Assembly (NCBI RefSeq): GCF_000025345.1
Contig: NC_013757.1
Location: 1,302,001-1,366,000 of the forward strand
DNA from: Geodermatophilus obscurus DSM 43160
Lineage (GTDB): Bacteria > Actinomycetota > Actinomycetes > Mycobacteriales > Geodermatophilaceae
Reading direction: 5' to 3'
Length of the DNA stretch: 64,000 nucleotides
A program made the position numbers and the translations under genes. The notes below the pieces were generated by a model. That model was not told where the DNA came from. It did not search any database and was given only the letters and a program-made list of their open reading frames with translations. Shown here piece by piece: positions 61,597 to 64,000 of the stretch. The first letter of the stretch is position 1. Each line of letters starts with the position of its first letter.

Positions 61597-64000
61597 ATGG
61601 ACCATCGCGTTGCACTCGCGTTCGAGGACGGGGTCACCCGGTTCATCACCTGCCGCGAGGACCAGACCGTCGCCGACGCCTCCTACCGGGCGCGGATCAA
61701 CATCCCGCTGGACTGCCGTGACGGCGCCTGCGGGACCTGCAAGTCGCTCTGCGAGTCCGGCGAGTTCGACGGGGGCGCCTACCTCGAGGACGCGCTCTCG
61801 GCCGACGAGGCGGCCACCGGGTACGTGCTGCCCTGCAGCATGAAGCCGCGTTCGGACCTGGTGCTGCAGATCCCGACGACCTCGGCCGTGGCCAAGACCA
61901 GCGCCGCCACGCACCGCGGTCGCATCACCGTGCTGGACCGGCTCTCCCCGACCACCGTCGGCCTCACCGTCGAGATCGACGACCGGGACGCCCTGGCGTT
62001 CCTCCCTGGGCAGTACGTCAACATCGCCGTCCCCGGCACCGAGGAGTCCCGCTCGTACTCCTTCAGCAGCGCCCCGCAGGACGAGGCACTGACCTTCCTC
62101 GTGAAGCTGACACCCGGCGGCGTCATGTCCACGTACCTGGCAGAGCGCGCCGAGGTCGGGGACGAGATCACCTTCACCGGACCCCACGGCAGCTTCTTCC
62201 TCCGCGACTCCGACGCCCCGTTGCTGCTCCTGGCCGGCGGCACCGGGCTGGCGCCGGTCCTGTCCATCCTGCGGACCCTGGCGGGCAACCGCAGCGACCG
62301 CGGGATGCACCTCGTCTACGGCGTCACGACCGACGACGACCTCGTCGAGATGGACACCCTGGAGCAGCTCGCGGGCGCCATCGACGGACTCACCTGGGAC
62401 TACTGCGTCGCCGACCCCGCGACGACGGCACCCAACCAGGGCTACGTCACCGGCCTCTACGGGCCCGAGCACCTGCACGACGGGGATGCCGCGGTGTACC
62501 TCTGCGGCCCGCCGGCCATGGTCGAGGCGGTCCGCGGGCACGTCGCCGCGCTGGGGGTGGCCCCCTCGGGTTTCTACTACGAGAAGTTCGCGCTGGCCGC
62601 GGTCCCGACCGAGGCCGCCGGGGAGGTCGCCGGACCCGAGCCCGGGGCGGTCGTGCCGGAGCCCGAGGAGGTCGCTCCCGAGCCGCCGCCGGTGCCGGTG
62701 GTCGTGCCGGACACGGTCGCCGAGCTGCTGGCCCTGGACGGCCGGGAGGGCCGGACGTCGGCCGGGCAGGCCCTGTTCCCGCCGGTCGAGCTGTTCCCCC
62801 TCGGCGCCGACGCGGCGCGGCCGCGTGTTGAGTCGCCGGAGCAGATGTGGCGCGTGGCGGGACAGCGGATCGGGGAGCCGTTCCCCACCGGTGACGTCCT
62901 GCCCGTGGACGACGCCGACGACCTCGTGCCCGCCGTCGGCGCCCGCGCCGTCGCCGGTCAGGAGATGCTGCCCGAGGTGGCGCTGGAGCAGCTCACCCCA
63001 CCGACACCCGAGGCGCCGGCGGGTCAGGCGGACGCGGATCAGGCGGACGGAGATCAGGCGGACGCGGAGATCGAACCGGCGTTGACCGCCGAGGGCTACA
63101 CGATCACGGGCGACGGGTACGAGATCGGTGAGGAACACCCGTCCGTGCACGAGTCCGACGCCATCTTCGACGCCCGGCGGGCGCTGGAGCTGGGCGCGCT
63201 CGAGCTCACCATCGGTCGCCTGACGCACCAGCAGCTCGTCGGCTACCGGGTGCTGGCCGAGGCCACCGTGCCCTACGTCGAGGGCGACCGGTTCGTCGAC
63301 GCGGCGGCCTACACCGAGACCAACGCCGCCTTCCACGACTACCTGTTCACCCTCACCGGCAACGAGCACCTGCTGCGCGCCTACCAGGCGCTCGGCGTCA
63401 AGGGGCACATGGAGGAGTCGCTGCGCTCGGCCACCTGGGTGCACCCGCGGTGCGCGCAGGACCACCTCGACATCGTCGAGGCGTTCCGGAACGGCCACCG
63501 CGAGCGGGCACGGATCCTCGTCACCGAGCACGCGGAGCGGTCGAAGGAGACCACCCGACGGGCCATGCACGACCTCGCCGCGGGACGCCGTCCCCGGTTC
63601 GTCACGCCGGGCCGGTTCGCCGGCCAGGTGGTCCTGGTCACCGGTGCCGGCCAGGGGATCGGCCAGCGCACGGCCCGGCGAATCAGCGCGGAGGGCGGGA
63701 CCCTGGTGCTGGCCGACCGGGCGGAGCTCGTGCGCGACCTGGCCGGCGAGCTGACCCGTCCGGGCGCCGAGGCGGTCCCGGTGGTCGCCGACCTGGAGAC
63801 CTGGGAGGGCGCGTCCGCGGTCGTGGACGCCGCGCTGGCGCGGTTCGGCCGCATCGACGTCGCCGTCCACACCGTGGGCGGGACGATCTGGGCCAAGCCG
63901 TTCGAGCACTATCCGGCCGACCAGGTCCAGGCGGAGATCAGCCGTTCCCTGTGGCCGACGCTGTGGTGCTGCCGCGCCGTCGTCCCGCACATGGTCGAGC
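61597..64000 (+). CDS. BenC reductase-FCD domain-BenD dehydrogenase fusion, 3' end beyond window
   Basis: A single unbroken frame of 801 codons to the window edge. Residues 1-335 are a complete BenC: 2Fe-2S ferredoxin ligands Cys40, Cys45, Cys48, Cys80 (DCRDGACGTC), FAD motif RSYS (152-155), NAD motif GGTGLAP (214-220) and CGPPAM (303-308). Residues about 336-510 are a Pro/Glu/Asp/Val linker with QADADQAD repeats. Residues about 515-660 form an FCD domain (RRALELGALELTIGRL, NAAFHDYLFTLTGNEHLLRA, DHLDIVEAFRNGHRERARIL), normally the ligand-binding half of GntR regulators, but no winged helix precedes it. From 673 a short-chain dehydrogenase starts (RFAGQVVLVTGAGQGIG), as expected for BenD. The start ATG follows GGGGAG; no internal start with a ribosome-binding site was found. 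Confidence 0.92.
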   Translation, partial: MDHRVALAFEDGVTRFITCREDQTVADASYRARINIPLDCRDGACGTCKSLCESGEFDGGAYLEDALSADEAATGYVLPCSMKPRSDLVLQIPTTSAVAKTSAATHRGRITVLDRLSPTTVGLTVEIDDRDALAFLPGQYVNIAVPGTEESRSYSFSSAPQDEALTFLVKLTPGGVMSTYLAERAEVGDEITFTGPHGSFFLRDSDAPLLLLAGGTGLAPVLSILRTLAGNRSDRGMHLVYGVTTDDDLVEMDTLEQLAGAIDGLTWDYCVADPATTAPNQGYVTGLYGPEHLHDGDAAVYLCGPPAMVEAVRGHVAALGVAPSGFYYEKFALAAVPTEAAGEVAGPEPGAVVPEPEEVAPEPPPVPVVVPDTVAELLALDGREGRTSAGQALFPPVELFPLGADAARPRVESPEQMWRVAGQRIGEPFPTGDVLPVDDADDLVPAVGARAVAGQEMLPEVALEQLTPPTPEAPAGQADADQADGDQADAEIEPALTAEGYTITGDGYEIGEEHPSVHESDAIFDARRALELGALELTIGRLTHQQLVGYRVLAEATVPYVEGDRFVDAAAYTETNAAFHDYLFTLTGNEHLLRAYQALGVKGHMEESLRSATWVHPRCAQDHLDIVEAFRNGHRERARILVTEHAERSKETTRRAMHDLAAGRRPRFVTPGRFAGQVVLVTGAGQGIGQRTARRISAEGGTLVLADRAELVRDLAGELTRPGAEAVPVVADLETWEGASAVVDAALARFGRIDVAVHTVGGTIWAKPFEHYPADQVQAEISRSLWPTLWCCRAVVPHMVE

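Noticed and set aside
60952-63990. Long minus-strand open frame opposite benB and the fusion gene
   Set aside because: The plus strand carries clear BenB, BenC, FCD and SDR domains; the antisense frame has no recognisable motif.

Overview
The window is very GC-rich (low-to-mid 70s percent by eye), with strong third-position GC, frequent GTG starts, GTGA/ATGA gene overlaps, a tmRNA with an ADSSQREFALAA tag, zinc-finger anti-sigma and SCO6745-type proteins. This points to a high-GC actinobacterium. The style of the dispersed intergenic repeats and the gene content resemble Geodermatophilaceae (Blastococcus/Geodermatophilus/Modestobacter), but that placement is inference.

Left part (1-24 kb): a truncated GNAT and a small phosphatase, an SCO6745-family protein with a carboxymuconolactone-decarboxylase-like protein, a DASS anion transporter broken by an in-frame TAG, GrpB, CorA and tmRNA. 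Next to tmRNA sits a MatC-like permease with a maleate isomerase. Then come a lytic transglycosylase, a PAS-GAF-SpoIIE phosphatase, a decayed adenylate cyclase, a K+ channel, a frameshifted acyl-CoA ligase opposite a patatin, a secreted glycerophosphodiesterase, a TIR-NB-ARC-TPR protein, a DsbA-like oxidoreductase and a broken VapC toxin.

Middle (24-46 kb): marR/yceI, TypA/BipA, a secreted aldose epimerase, DUF5994, an epimerase, and a TauE exporter preceded by a Cys-rich leader peptide. A six-gene copper module follows: an ECF sigma factor, divergent from a zinc-finger anti-sigma factor, CopC-CopD, YcnI, SCO1 and a His-rich membrane protein. Facing it is a four-gene operon (polyol dehydrogenase, HAD, CDP-glycerol-type transferase, nucleotidyltransferase) that looks like surface polyol-phosphate polymer synthesis. 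An M23 endopeptidase with a structured upstream region precedes tRNA-Ala(GGC).

46.2-49.5 kb is an AT-richer, decayed mobile region beside the tRNA: integrase C-terminus, degenerate IS5-type transposase, broken hypothetical genes, and two apparently intact genes (a small secreted protein and a pentapeptide-repeat membrane protein).

Right part (49.8-64 kb): a Tat-exported cyclase-family protein, a frameshifted FAD monooxygenase, RidA/HxlR sharing twin palindromic operators, and a benzoate/catechol cluster. LysR-catB-catA-catC-MFS run left; benA-benB and a large unbroken ORF run right. Together they would convert benzoate to catechol, muconate and 3-oxoadipate enol-lactone. The large ORF joins BenC reductase, a Pro/acidic linker, an FCD (GntR-type ligand-binding) domain without its DNA-binding half, and a BenD-like short-chain dehydrogenase in one polypeptide cut off by the window edge. 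This is the most unusual object in the window.

Several genes carry single-base frameshifts at short G/C runs; these may be genuine decay or sequencing error. A family of roughly 55-bp imperfect palindromes recurs in at least ten intergenic gaps.
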